NCBI GenBank assembly: GCA_017525875.1
Contig: JAFXSG010000025.1
Span: 62,001 to 126,000, forward strand
DNA from: Clostridia bacterium
GTDB taxonomy: Bacteria; Bacillota; Clostridia; Christensenellales; CAG-138
DNA length: 64,000 nucleotides
Direction of reading: 5' to 3'
A program made the position numbers and the translations under genes. Positions 1 to 7,283 of the stretch are shown here, piece by piece; the stretch's first letter is position 1, and every line of letters starts with the position of its first letter. The notes under the pieces were generated by a model that did not search any database, was not told the DNA's origin, and was given only the letters and a program-made list of their open reading frames with translations.

Positions 1-1667
1 GGCGCGGCTATTTCGGCGCGTCCCGCGTCGTGAAGCAGCTCGGGCTCGACACGTTCGTCATCAACTACGGCGGCGCCGTTATAATGGACGCAAGCACGGA
101 CAAGCCGATCTTCACGACCGAGCTCGAGAATAGCTACGTGCACGAGATACTTGGGATGGCAAACGAAATGGATCTTCACGCCCATCTCTACCAAGGCGAC
201 TGCATCGTCTATGAAAAGCCGCATAAATACGCCAGCAATTACGTCGCAGCGCTCAATCTTCCGAGCAGGATCGATCCGGACATCCGCAAAAAAGTCTGGT
301 CGGCCGTTCCGAAGGTGCTCATCATAACCGAGCCGGAACGCGTCCCGGAGCTGCTGCCGTTCTTCCAAAAGCATTTTGAGGGCAGGGTTGCGGTCTCCGG
401 TTCTTCGCCGGGATTCATCGAGTTCAACCGCCTCGGTCAGAACAAAGGCACCGCCGTTGCTCAGCTTGCGAAAATGCTCGGGATAGAGCGCGAGAACGTG
501 GCAGCCATCGGCGACAATACGCTCGATTACGAAATGATAGAATACGCGGGCGTCGGCGTCGTCGTCGAAAACGGGAACGAAAAGCTGAAGGCCATTGCGG
601 ATGTGATAGTGCCGCCCTGCACCGAGAACGGCGTTGCCTATTTCATAAACAATTATCTTTTGAACGATCGGGAAACCGTTGAAAGAGGAGAAAACAACAT
701 GTACAGCATCGGCTTTGATATCGGCGGAACGAACGTGGTCTGCGCACTGATGGACGACGGGTACAGGATAATCAAAAAGCTTTCGAGGCCTTTCAGAAAG
801 AACGATTCCGGCTCGGAGGCCGGCGACGAGAGCTTTATCGCAAACGAGCTGAAAACGCTTGCCGAAGGCGTCTGCCGGGAATCGAACGTACCGCTCGAAG
901 ACGTGCCGTCGGTCGGCGTCTGCATCCCGGGGAGCGTCGATACGGAACGCGGCATCGTGATAGACGCATACAACCTCGGCCTGCATGATTCTCATTTCCG
1001 CGACGCCGCCTGCAAGGCCATGAACAAGCCTGTGAGCCTACTGAACGATGCCGACGCCGCAGCGCTCGCGGAGCAGCGGCTCGGCGCGCTCGCCGAAACG
1101 AAGACCTCCATGCTCGTCACTATCGGGACGGGTATCGGCGTGGGGATCGTGCTTGACGGCAAGCTTTTCCATGGAGGCCGGGGCAACGGCGTTGAAGCGG
1201 GACACGTTCAGATGGATCTCCACGGTGAGCACTGCACCTGCGGAAGACGCGGCTGCATCGAAACGCTGTGCTCCGCCACAAGGCTCAATCGGGAAGCGGC
1301 AAAGCTGTTTGAAAGCGCCGAAGGCGAGACGAAGGCATACTACGAAAAGCTTGCCGCCTCCAACAAATTCGACGCAAAAGCCCTGATCGACGCCGCGAAG
1401 CAGGGCGATCCCGCGTGCGGAGCGATCTGGACTCAATACTTAAGCGACCTTGCGAACGCGCTCGGTTCATACATCAATATTCTCGATCCCGAGATGATCG
1501 CGATAGGCGGCGGGGTCAGCGGCGCGGGCGATTTCCTGACCGAACCGCTTATCGAGCTGACGGCGAAACAGTCGTTCTTCCGCACGCCGACGCCTATCGT
1601 CTGCGCAAAGCTCGGCAACGACGCCGGTCTCGTCGGCGCTGCGCTCTACGGAAGAGAGACTCTATAA
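1..1667 (+). CDS. Cof-type HAD phosphatase fused in frame to a ROK-family sugar kinase (5' truncated by window)
   Basis: The frame is open from base 3, so the true start lies left of the window. The first part, to about base 670, matches Cof/HAD-IIB sugar phosphatases: LGLDTFVINYGGA is the typical cap-side segment and GDNTLD (bases 510-527) is the Mg-binding motif IV. The catalytic N-terminal DxD is outside the window. From base 699 the same frame reads MYSIGFDIGGTN, the ROK phosphate-binding start, followed by VTIGTGIG and the zinc-binding CTCGRRGCIE motif near 1233-1262, so this half should phosphorylate glucose, N-acetylhexosamine or a similar sugar with ATP. No stop separates the halves. 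An AGAGGAG ribosome binding site eight bases before the ATG at 699 suggests that the kinase may also be made alone. Whether one fused or two proteins exist cannot be decided from sequence. Family calls are firm; substrates are unknown. Confidence 0.85.
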   Translation, partial: RGYFGASRVVKQLGLDTFVINYGGAVIMDASTDKPIFTTELENSYVHEILGMANEMDLHAHLYQGDCIVYEKPHKYASNYVAALNLPSRIDPDIRKKVWSAVPKVLIITEPERVPELLPFFQKHFEGRVAVSGSSPGFIEFNRLGQNKGTAVAQLAKMLGIERENVAAIGDNTLDYEMIEYAGVGVVVENGNEKLKAIADVIVPPCTENGVAYFINNYLLNDRETVERGENNMYSIGFDIGGTNVVCALMDDGYRIIKKLSRPFRKNDSGSEAGDESFIANELKTLAEGVCRESNVPLEDVPSVGVCIPGSVDTERGIVIDAYNLGLHDSHFRDAACKAMNKPVSLLNDADAAALAEQRLGALAETKTSMLVTIGTGIGVGIVLDGKLFHGGRGNGVEAGHVQMDLHGEHCTCGRRGCIETLCSATRLNREAAKLFESAEGETKAYYEKLAASNKFDAKALIDAAKQGDPACGAIWTQYLSDLANALGSYINILDPEMIAIGGGVSGAGDFLTEPLIELTAKQSFFRTPTPIVCAKLGNDAGLVGAALYGRETL

Positions 1668-1688
1668 CGAATTTGGGAGGATAAATCT

Positions 1689-2414
1689 ATGTCAGTCATG
1701 TGCGCTGTTTTTGTTCCGGACGGTATCGTAATGGCGGCGGAAAGCCGTCAGACCGTCGGCATAACTCAGGTCAGGCCGGGGCAGCCGCCCCAGGTCCACG
1801 CGGAACCGCGGGTGCTCAATCGCATGAATCAGCCCGGCCAGCCGCCTGTGCAGATGCTCGCCCAATCCGATAACGCGCAAAAGATAATGCTTTTGAGCAA
1901 GGTCAAAGTCGGCATTTCCGCCTGCGGCATCGGCATTCTGAACGGCAAGACCGTTTCCGATTTCATCCGTTCGTTCGAGATCGACAAGGTCGATAAAAGC
2001 GATACCGTAACTCAGGTGGCCCACAAGCTTCAAGATTACGCGAAGGAGTTCTTCCCGCAGGTCAATTTCTTCGTCTGCGGCTACGAAGAGGAGGAGCCTT
2101 TCGTTTACAGCGTCAACAAGGAGATAAAGCGGAGCAATATCGAAAACGGCAAGCTGCGCTACGCTTCGATCTGGTCAGGAGAACAGGCGGCGATCACAAA
2201 GCTTCTGAACGGAAACCCGCCGATGCTCGTGAACCACGTGCTTATGCCCCTCAAGGACGCCGTGGACTTTGCGGAGTTCCTGATCGACCTCACGATCAAA
2301 TCCCAGCGATTTGAGATGAAGGTAGCGACCTGCGGCGGGCCGATAGACCTGCTCGTGCTCACGAAGGACGAATCGTTCTGGTACCGTCACAAGATCTTCA
2401 AACCCGGTTGCTGA
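1689..2414 (+). CDS. Ntn-hydrolase / proteasome-beta-like protein, function unknown
   Basis: 241 aa. The ATG follows GGGAGG by eight bases, 21 bases after the ROK gene. The N-terminus (AVFVPDGIVMAAESR) resembles proteasome/HslV subunits, where a T1 nucleophile is followed by xxDGVVLAADxR. Aligned this way, Ser2 occupies the T1 position and would become N-terminal after Met removal, Glu18 occupies the D17 position, and Lys65 in DNAQKIMLL could match K33. A Pro/Gln-rich insertion (residues about 26-58) sits between strands that are contiguous in canonical subunits. The middle VGISACGIGILNGKTVSDFI resembles the proteasome segment that follows K33. No signal peptide is seen. The fold assignment is my inference from motif spacing; activity is unproven. 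It is followed by a terminator hairpin, so it probably ends the transcript. Confidence 0.6.
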   Translation: MSVMCAVFVPDGIVMAAESRQTVGITQVRPGQPPQVHAEPRVLNRMNQPGQPPVQMLAQSDNAQKIMLLSKVKVGISACGIGILNGKTVSDFIRSFEIDKVDKSDTVTQVAHKLQDYAKEFFPQVNFFVCGYEEEEPFVYSVNKEIKRSNIENGKLRYASIWSGEQAAITKLLNGNPPMLVNHVLMPLKDAVDFAEFLIDLTIKSQRFEMKVATCGGPIDLLVLTKDESFWYRHKIFKPGC

Positions 2415-2437
2415 ATACCGTCCTGTCATAAAGAAAA

Positions 2438-2474
2438 CCCTCATCGCGTAAGATTTCGCATGAGGGATTTTTTT
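2438..2474 (+). terminator. Intrinsic terminator overlapping the next gene's apparent start
   Basis: CCCTCAT (2438-2444) pairs with ATGAGGG (2460-2466), extended by GCG/CGC, followed by A and seven T. The 3' arm contains the ATG at 2460 that opens the flippase frame. Confidence 0.85.
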
Positions 2475-3887
2475 AATATTCACAGGAAAAAAAGGACGAA
2501 GAAAGGGTACATCGGCGCGGCAAAAAAGCGGATAATAGTTTTGACGCTCTCAAACCTCGCGCTGCAGGTACTGTGGTTCTTCTACCGGCTGATGCTCACA
2601 AAGCTTGCCGGCAGCGAAACGCTCGGACTGCAGTCGCTCGTGATGCAGGTGTATTCCATCATGGTCTCAGTCTGCATCGCGGGGCTTAACGTGGCCGTGC
2701 TCACGGTCGGTGCGCGCATCGCCGGGGGATCGAACGCCGCCAACGGCATACGCGCGCTGTTCAGAACGGCGCTCGGGCTGTTCCTGCTGCTGTTCGGTCT
2801 GATGGCCGCGCCGATGTTCGTCTTTCGGGAGAGGCTTGCCGCCAACCTCATCGGGGACAGGGAGGCGGCGCTCTCGATAGTGCTCGTGCTCGGCTGTATC
2901 TTTATGACCGGCATAGAGAACATACAAAAGTCAATCCACGTTGCCGCAGGTCACGTCGCAAAGACGGCGGCATCTGAACTCATGGAGCAGAGCATTCGCT
3001 TCCTGCTCGTCTATATTGCCCTGAAGAACGTCGCTTCCGGGACAGATCACGGCAAGGTCGCACTGATCTTCGGAGGCATGCTCGCAAGCGAATTCTTCAG
3101 CGTCAGCTTTTTGCTGTCGTCGTATAAACGCCTTTTCGGAAGTCGCGGCGGACCGTATCTCGGCGCCGATACTTCCGTAAGATCGATCGTTTCGATACTT
3201 GCTCCGGCGGGGCTGACGAGCATCGTCGGCACGGTATTCGCTTCCGCGGCGTCGCTGCTGCTGCCGGGAAGGCTCATGCTTGCCGGCTTCACCCGCGCGC
3301 AGGCGCTTTCGTCAATCGGCGTGCTGAACGCGGCGGCACTGCCGATAGTTATGATGCCGATGACCTTTGTCGGCGCCGTTTCAACGGTTCTCCTGCCGTC
3401 GGTCTCGGCGGCGTCCGCGAAAGGGGATATGGACCGCGTCAGGCAGCTCACGATGCGCAGCTTTCGCGCGGCGCTGTTGACCGTGATACTGATCAATATC
3501 CCGTTGATGCGCTTTGCCGGGAATATCTCCGGTGCGCTGTTCGGCACGGTCCCGACGGCATTTTGCTTTGAACTGCTGACAATAAAAACAGCTGTGATCT
3601 ACTTTCAGATACTGACGGCAACGGTGCTGAACGGCCTTATGAAGCAGCGGAAAGTGCTCCTGTTTGCCCTGATCGGCGAATCGATGCAGCTCGTTCTGAT
3701 CTGGCTGCTCACTGCCGTTCCGACGCTTCATTTTTACGGCTTTCTCATCGCCCAATGTATCGGAGAGGCGCTGCGGCTCGTTATCAGCATGCTGTACCTG
3801 AGGCGTGTCCTCAGCCCGCGCGGTATAGCGCTGACCAAGGAAACAAAAAAGGCGGACAGGATGCCTGCCCGCCTGCTGAAAGCGTGA
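2460..3887 (+). CDS. Polysaccharide/lipid flippase of the MATE-like SpoVB/MurJ type
   Basis: 475 aa, a multi-pass membrane protein with about 12-14 hydrophobic segments. The start of the first helix (NLALQVLWFFYRLMLTKLAG), the repeated small-residue-rich helices and the length match the oligosaccharidyl-lipid flippase superfamily (SpoVB, MurJ, Wzx). Such proteins move lipid-linked cell-envelope precursors across the membrane. The start is doubtful: the ATG at 2460 lies in the 3' arm of a terminator hairpin and has no free ribosome binding site. A downstream TTG at 2541 begins just before the first helix but also has only a weak site. The basic N-terminal stretch (KKRTKKGYIGAAKKR) could be real cytoplasmic sequence. 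The gene converges on the U32 peptidase gene with a three-base gap, and its last codons encode that operon's terminator on the other strand. Confidence 0.8.
   Translation: MRDFFNIHRKKRTKKGYIGAAKKRIIVLTLSNLALQVLWFFYRLMLTKLAGSETLGLQSLVMQVYSIMVSVCIAGLNVAVLTVGARIAGGSNAANGIRALFRTALGLFLLLFGLMAAPMFVFRERLAANLIGDREAALSIVLVLGCIFMTGIENIQKSIHVAAGHVAKTAASELMEQSIRFLLVYIALKNVASGTDHGKVALIFGGMLASEFFSVSFLLSSYKRLFGSRGGPYLGADTSVRSIVSILAPAGLTSIVGTVFASAASLLLPGRLMLAGFTRAQALSSIGVLNAAALPIVMMPMTFVGAVSTVLLPSVSAASAKGDMDRVRQLTMRSFRAALLTVILINIPLMRFAGNISGALFGTVPTAFCFELLTIKTAVIYFQILTATVLNGLMKQRKVLLFALIGESMQLVLIWLLTAVPTLHFYGFLIAQCIGEALRLVISMLYLRRVLSPRGIALTKETKKADRMPARLLKA
3843..3873 (-). terminator. Terminator of the minus-strand U32 operon, inside the flippase 3' end
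   Basis: On the minus strand GGCGGGCAGG pairs with CCTGTCCGCC (loop 3861-3863, one mismatch), followed by a TTTTTTG tract (3843-3850). It lies within the last 15 codons of the convergent flippase gene. Confidence 0.75.
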
Positions 3888-3890
3888 TGA

Positions 3891-5120
3891 TCAATTGAGC
3901 TGACGAAGGATGTCGCCTTCCCGCAGCTTTTCGGCGCAGCCGATGATAAGCCTTTCGCAGGGATGCGGCGCGCCTCCGACAGCTTCGCCCTCCACGGTGC
4001 GGATGCCGTTTACACGGAATGTCCTCGTAACGTCGCCGGGGGAGAGGATGGAGAGCTCGTCGCCGTCAAAGAAGCGGTTGCGCTGCTCGATGAGCGCGGT
4101 CTTGTTTTCCGGGTCATAGCCGAGCACGACCGCGGCGATGCGGTAATCCTGAACGTATGAGCCTGAATCGGGCGCGGTCATCTCGTGATCGTTTTCGAGC
4201 ATAAAGCCCGTCGTGTACGGCCTGTGGCTGACGCGGCGCAGTTCGTCCAGCACGATACCCATATCCGCCCCGTCAAGCGCCATACGGTAAGCGTTTACGA
4301 CCGTGGCGACGTAAAGGATGGACTTCATCCTGCCCTCGATCTTGAGGCTGACGATACCGGAATCGATGATCTCATCGAGATGCTCCACCATGCACATATC
4401 CCTTGAATTGAGGATATAACTGCCGGAAGGCTCCGTTTCAAGAGTGAAGAACTCGCCGTTCCTGCCGCGCTCGCGGAACTCGAAACTCCAGCGGCAGGGC
4501 TGAACGCATTCGCCCCTGTTGCTGTCCCGACCGGCGATATAATTGCTGAGAAGACAACGGCCGGAGTAGCTGACGCACATCGCGCCGTGCACGAACGCTT
4601 CGAGTTCAAGCGTTTCGGGCAGACGCCTGCGCATCTCTGCGATCTCGGAGAGCTTCAGCTCCCGCGCGAGCACGATGCGGCTTATGCCCTGTTCGTGCCA
4701 GAAAAGAGCGGCTTCGGAATTCAGCGTGTTTGCCTGCGTGCTGAGATGGAGCGGAAGGTCCGGCACAACGCGCCTTGCGGTGCGGATAACGGAGGGATCG
4801 TTGATGATCAGCGCGTCAGCTCCTGCGTTCGCAAGCTCTATGAGCGTCCGGGGCAGATCGTTAAGCTCGCTGTCCCGCATGAAAGCGTTTACCGTCACGT
4901 AGACCTTGACGTTACGCTCGTGCGCGTAGCTGACCGCGGCGCGTAGCTCTTCGATCGTGAAATTATCGGCCATGTTTCTCAAAGAAAACGCGGTCGTGCC
5001 GAGATAAACGGCGTCCGCTCCGAAGCGTATCGCCGTGATCAGCCGTTCCATATTGCCGGCGGGAGCAAGCAGCTCCGCCTTTTTCCTGTCAGATTCCTTT
5101 AACATACGGAAGTTTTGCAA
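3891..5120 (-). CDS. Peptidase U32 family protein (tRNA uridine hydroxylation TrhP-like or collagenase-like)
   Basis: 409 aa. LLAPAGNMERLITAIRFGAD opens the TIM-barrel-like domain. EAFVHGAMCVSYSGRCLLS is the full U32 signature, followed by the cysteine pair in RGECVQPCRWS. Characterised members include the TrhP (YrrN/YrrO) tRNA hydroxylation proteins of Bacillus and E. coli, where the cysteines probably hold an Fe-S cluster; older annotations call the family collagenase. In many Firmicutes a U32 gene lies near mltG, as here. The 5' end overlaps the Gx transporter gene by 32 bases if the TTG at 5120 is used; an ATG at 5105 is the alternative. Neither has a well-spaced ribosome binding site, so translational coupling is likely. 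It is the last gene of the operon, with a terminator at 3843-3873. Confidence 0.85.
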   Translation of the reverse strand: MQNFRMLKESDRKKAELLAPAGNMERLITAIRFGADAVYLGTTAFSLRNMADNFTIEELRAAVSYAHERNVKVYVTVNAFMRDSELNDLPRTLIELANAGADALIINDPSVIRTARRVVPDLPLHLSTQANTLNSEAALFWHEQGISRIVLARELKLSEIAEMRRRLPETLELEAFVHGAMCVSYSGRCLLSNYIAGRDSNRGECVQPCRWSFEFRERGRNGEFFTLETEPSGSYILNSRDMCMVEHLDEIIDSGIVSLKIEGRMKSILYVATVVNAYRMALDGADMGIVLDELRRVSHRPYTTGFMLENDHEMTAPDSGSYVQDYRIAAVVLGYDPENKTALIEQRNRFFDGDELSILSPGDVTRTFRVNGIRTVEGEAVGGAPHPCERLIIGCAEKLREGDILRQLN

Positions 5121-5625
5121 TTCCTTTGCAGATATAGTGGGCGGCAGCCCCGGTAAAAATGCCCGTCGGGACCGAAAGCAGGCTCATTATCGGGAAGTAA
5201 AACAGCATTGCGTTCCCGGCGATGAGGATGCCGACGGCCAGCTGACCGACGTTGAACGCGAATGAACCGAACACGCTTTCGCCGACGGCGGAGATGCGGT
5301 CTTTCCTTCGCAGACCGTCAAGCAGCAGCATCGCCGAAAACGAAAGCAGAGCGCCGGCAAGGCTGTACGGAAGCTGCGAAACGGCGCCGGTGATCAGCGC
5401 AGCCACCAGGCAGCGAAGCACTGCTATCGCAAGCGCGTACGGCGCGCCGAGCAATATCAGCGCACAGAGCGTAAAGATATTCGCAAGGCCGAGCCGCACC
5501 GGAACGCCGATCATAAGCGGGGGAAGCATCGTTTCGACCGTGTGCATAATGATCGCCGCAGCTGTCAGAATGGCCGCAAGCACAAGCTTTTTCGTATTCG
5601 CAGCTGATTTTGAGGAGTTTACCAT
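5089..5625 (-). CDS. Gx transporter family protein (former heptaprenyl diphosphate synthase component I)
   Basis: 178 aa from the ATG at 5625; the open frame extends upstream but only by reading through the previous gene. It has about five hydrophobic segments, with the family pattern of a Thr/Ala-rich first helix, LPPLMIGVPVRLGLANIFTL and SFAFNVGQLAVG. This Pfam family (Hpre_diP_synt_I) is now regarded as an ECF-type S component or small-molecule transporter, and very often lies next to a NusG-II protein gene, as here. Start and previous stop overlap as ATGGTAA, so translation is coupled. The substrate is unknown; quinone or prenyl precursor uptake or supply has been proposed for the family. 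Confidence 0.8.
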   Translation of the reverse strand: MVNSSKSAANTKKLVLAAILTAAAIIMHTVETMLPPLMIGVPVRLGLANIFTLCALILLGAPYALAIAVLRCLVAALITGAVSQLPYSLAGALLSFSAMLLLDGLRRKDRISAVGESVFGSFAFNVGQLAVGILIAGNAMLFYFPIMSLLSVPTGIFTGAAAHYICKGIAKLPYVKGI

Positions 5626-6044
5626 GAAACGCTGTCCGCCTCCTCGCTCCCGGTGACGGTCACGATGACCCTGTTCGGCAGGCATACGATGGGTCTTGCA
5701 GGCGTGGCCGCGCCGGAACGAACACAGCGTTCATCGGCGCATTCCGCGTGCGCCATGCGTGCTTCGCCGTTTTCGATAACGATCGTGTTGAACCCGTCGG
5801 GCGTGGTGATCTCCGCGTCTTTATCGAGGCTCCCGCGGTAGATGACCTCGCCGTGCCAGGTCACGATCACGGTATCGGCAGTTTTTGCATCTGCCTTTGA
5901 AAGAAACAGCAGTGGAAGCAGGCTGACGAGCACGACGGCGGCAACGATCACAAGATCAAGCATCCGAAAAGGCAGAGAGCGGCGACCGCTTTCTGCGCTT
6001 GAAGTGTTTTCGCTATGCTCCTTGTTTTTGCTTCGGGCGGACAA
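5619..6044 (-). CDS. NusG domain II-containing membrane-anchored protein
   Basis: 141 aa. A charged N-terminus and a single membrane helix (residues about 29-48, MLDLVIVAAVVLVSLLPLLF) are followed by an outward NusG-II-like beta domain. HGEVIYRGSLDKDAEITTPD, then the cysteine-containing HAECADERCVRSG and ARPIVCLPNRVIVTV, is the standard signature of this small family. Despite the name it lacks the NusG N-terminal domain and should not bind RNA polymerase. It is usually paired with the Gx transporter, which follows here with overlapping stop and start codons. A role in extracytoplasmic electron transfer or lipid/quinone handling is only a guess from context. Confidence 0.82.
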   Translation of the reverse strand: MSARSKNKEHSENTSSAESGRRSLPFRMLDLVIVAAVVLVSLLPLLFLSKADAKTADTVIVTWHGEVIYRGSLDKDAEITTPDGFNTIVIENGEARMAHAECADERCVRSGAATPARPIVCLPNRVIVTVTGSEEADSVSW

Positions 6045-6056
6045 GCTTTTCTCCGT

Positions 6057-6587
6057 TCAGCCGTTTATGACGTCGATCTGACAGCTGCGCATTGTCGCAA
6101 GCGCGGCTTCGTGTGCAGCGGGGGTAACTCCGGCGCAGCAGGCCGCGTCGACTATGATAGGGGCCTCCGGAAAAGCCGCTTTAAGCAGCAATGCGTTGCT
6201 TACGACGCAGATATCCGTGCACAGGCCGATGAGTTCGATCGAAAACGCTTCATTCAGCGCACAGCTTGCGATGATATGCGGAAGATCCACGGAGCCGAAC
6301 GTGCGCTTCTTGACCGGGATAAAGCTTTTTCCCTCGAGCGCTTTCGCGATCCCTGCATCGAGCTGCCAACCGTCCGTACCGAAAATGCAGTGGGGGACGG
6401 GGAGCTTCGCGCCTTCCGCGGTCGTAAGATAATCCTCAAAATGCGTGTCGAATGTGGCGATGATCGTTCCCGGGAAACTCTTGATCTTCTCCGCTGCAGG
6501 CGGGACGATCGCCAGGGCTTCTTTGGAGCCGAGCGCGCCGTCCACAAAGTCCTTCTGCATATCCACGATCACAAGAAACCTTTTCAT
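6057..6587 (-). CDS. Cysteine hydrolase of the isochorismatase/nicotinamidase family (PncA-like)
   Basis: 176 aa. The triad of the family is visible: Asp9 (LVIVDMQKDF), Lys94 region (PVKKRTFGS) and Cys127 (GLCTDICVVS). Metal ligands typical of nicotinamidase are also placed correctly: Asp47 and His49 in FDTHFED and His66 in VPHCIFG. This favours nicotinamide deamidation to nicotinate in NAD salvage over isochorismate hydrolysis. Length fits compact nicotinamidases. It lies between DUF2461 and NusG-II genes in a long minus-strand operon with no obvious pathway link. Substrate assignment is moderate; fold and mechanism are firm. Confidence 0.85.
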   Translation of the reverse strand: MKRFLVIVDMQKDFVDGALGSKEALAIVPPAAEKIKSFPGTIIATFDTHFEDYLTTAEGAKLPVPHCIFGTDGWQLDAGIAKALEGKSFIPVKKRTFGSVDLPHIIASCALNEAFSIELIGLCTDICVVSNALLLKAAFPEAPIIVDAACCAGVTPAAHEAALATMRSCQIDVING

Positions 6588-6594
6588 ATCATCC

Positions 6595-7278
6595 TCATTT
6601 TCCGGAAGCAGCCGAACAGACAGCCAGCATGAGCTCGTACATCGGCCGCATCGTCTCCATCTCCGCCTTCAGCCTGTCCGCTATGTCGCAAGGGGCGATG
6701 ATATCCTTCGTCTCGCTGAAATGCTTGCTCCATGCAAAGCTTCTGACGTTGATATAGGGCTTGATCTCCGGGGAAGCATCCGGGAAACGGTCGCGCTTGT
6801 ACGCGTCGGCGTCGTAACTGAAGCCCTGCCTTTCAAGCTTGTGCGCAAGCTGCAGGAACCCGGCCGGATCGGCGATAAGGCGCTTCCTGTACGCTGCCAT
6901 GAATTCACTGGTCGCGGCATAAAAGCCAAAACCGTAGGAATATCCGTCGGGCGTGATCTCGAAGTAGATGCAGCAGCCCTCGCTGATCCGCGTATTCGGG
7001 TAGCGGAATCCGATCCACATATGGTTGCGGAAGGGCGATTTATCATAGGTGAAGCGCGTGTCGCGCCGTATGCGGGAAACGCTCGAAGCGATCCGCGGGT
7101 TGAACTCCGGGTCGATCGAGAGCGCCGTGGGCATGAGCTCCGCCGCGAGTTCGCGCATCGGGTCGCGCACGTACTGCTCAAAACGCTTGCGGTTCTCGTT
7201 GAACCACTCCACGTTGTTGTTGAAGGTTATCTCAAGAAGGAACCGGAAGGTTTCCGCTGAAAATCCTTTAAAGCTCAT
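6595..7278 (-). CDS. DUF2461 / TIGR02453 family protein
   Basis: 227 aa. FKGFSAETFRFLLEITFNNN, WFNENRKRFEQYVRDPM and RIRRDTRFTYDKSPFRNHMW are the conserved blocks of this widespread family, with the characteristic FSxExxxFLxxLxxNNxxxWFxxNR opening. No catalytic mechanism is established for the family. It starts six bases after the mltG stop without a clear ribosome binding site and stops seven bases before the PncA-like start, so it is part of the operon and probably coupled. No signal peptide, so cytoplasmic. Confidence 0.85.
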   Translation of the reverse strand: MSFKGFSAETFRFLLEITFNNNVEWFNENRKRFEQYVRDPMRELAAELMPTALSIDPEFNPRIASSVSRIRRDTRFTYDKSPFRNHMWIGFRYPNTRISEGCCIYFEITPDGYSYGFGFYAATSEFMAAYRKRLIADPAGFLQLAHKLERQGFSYDADAYKRDRFPDASPEIKPYINVRSFAWSKHFSETKDIIAPCDIADRLKAEMETMRPMYELMLAVCSAASGK

Positions 7279-7283
7279 ATTTG

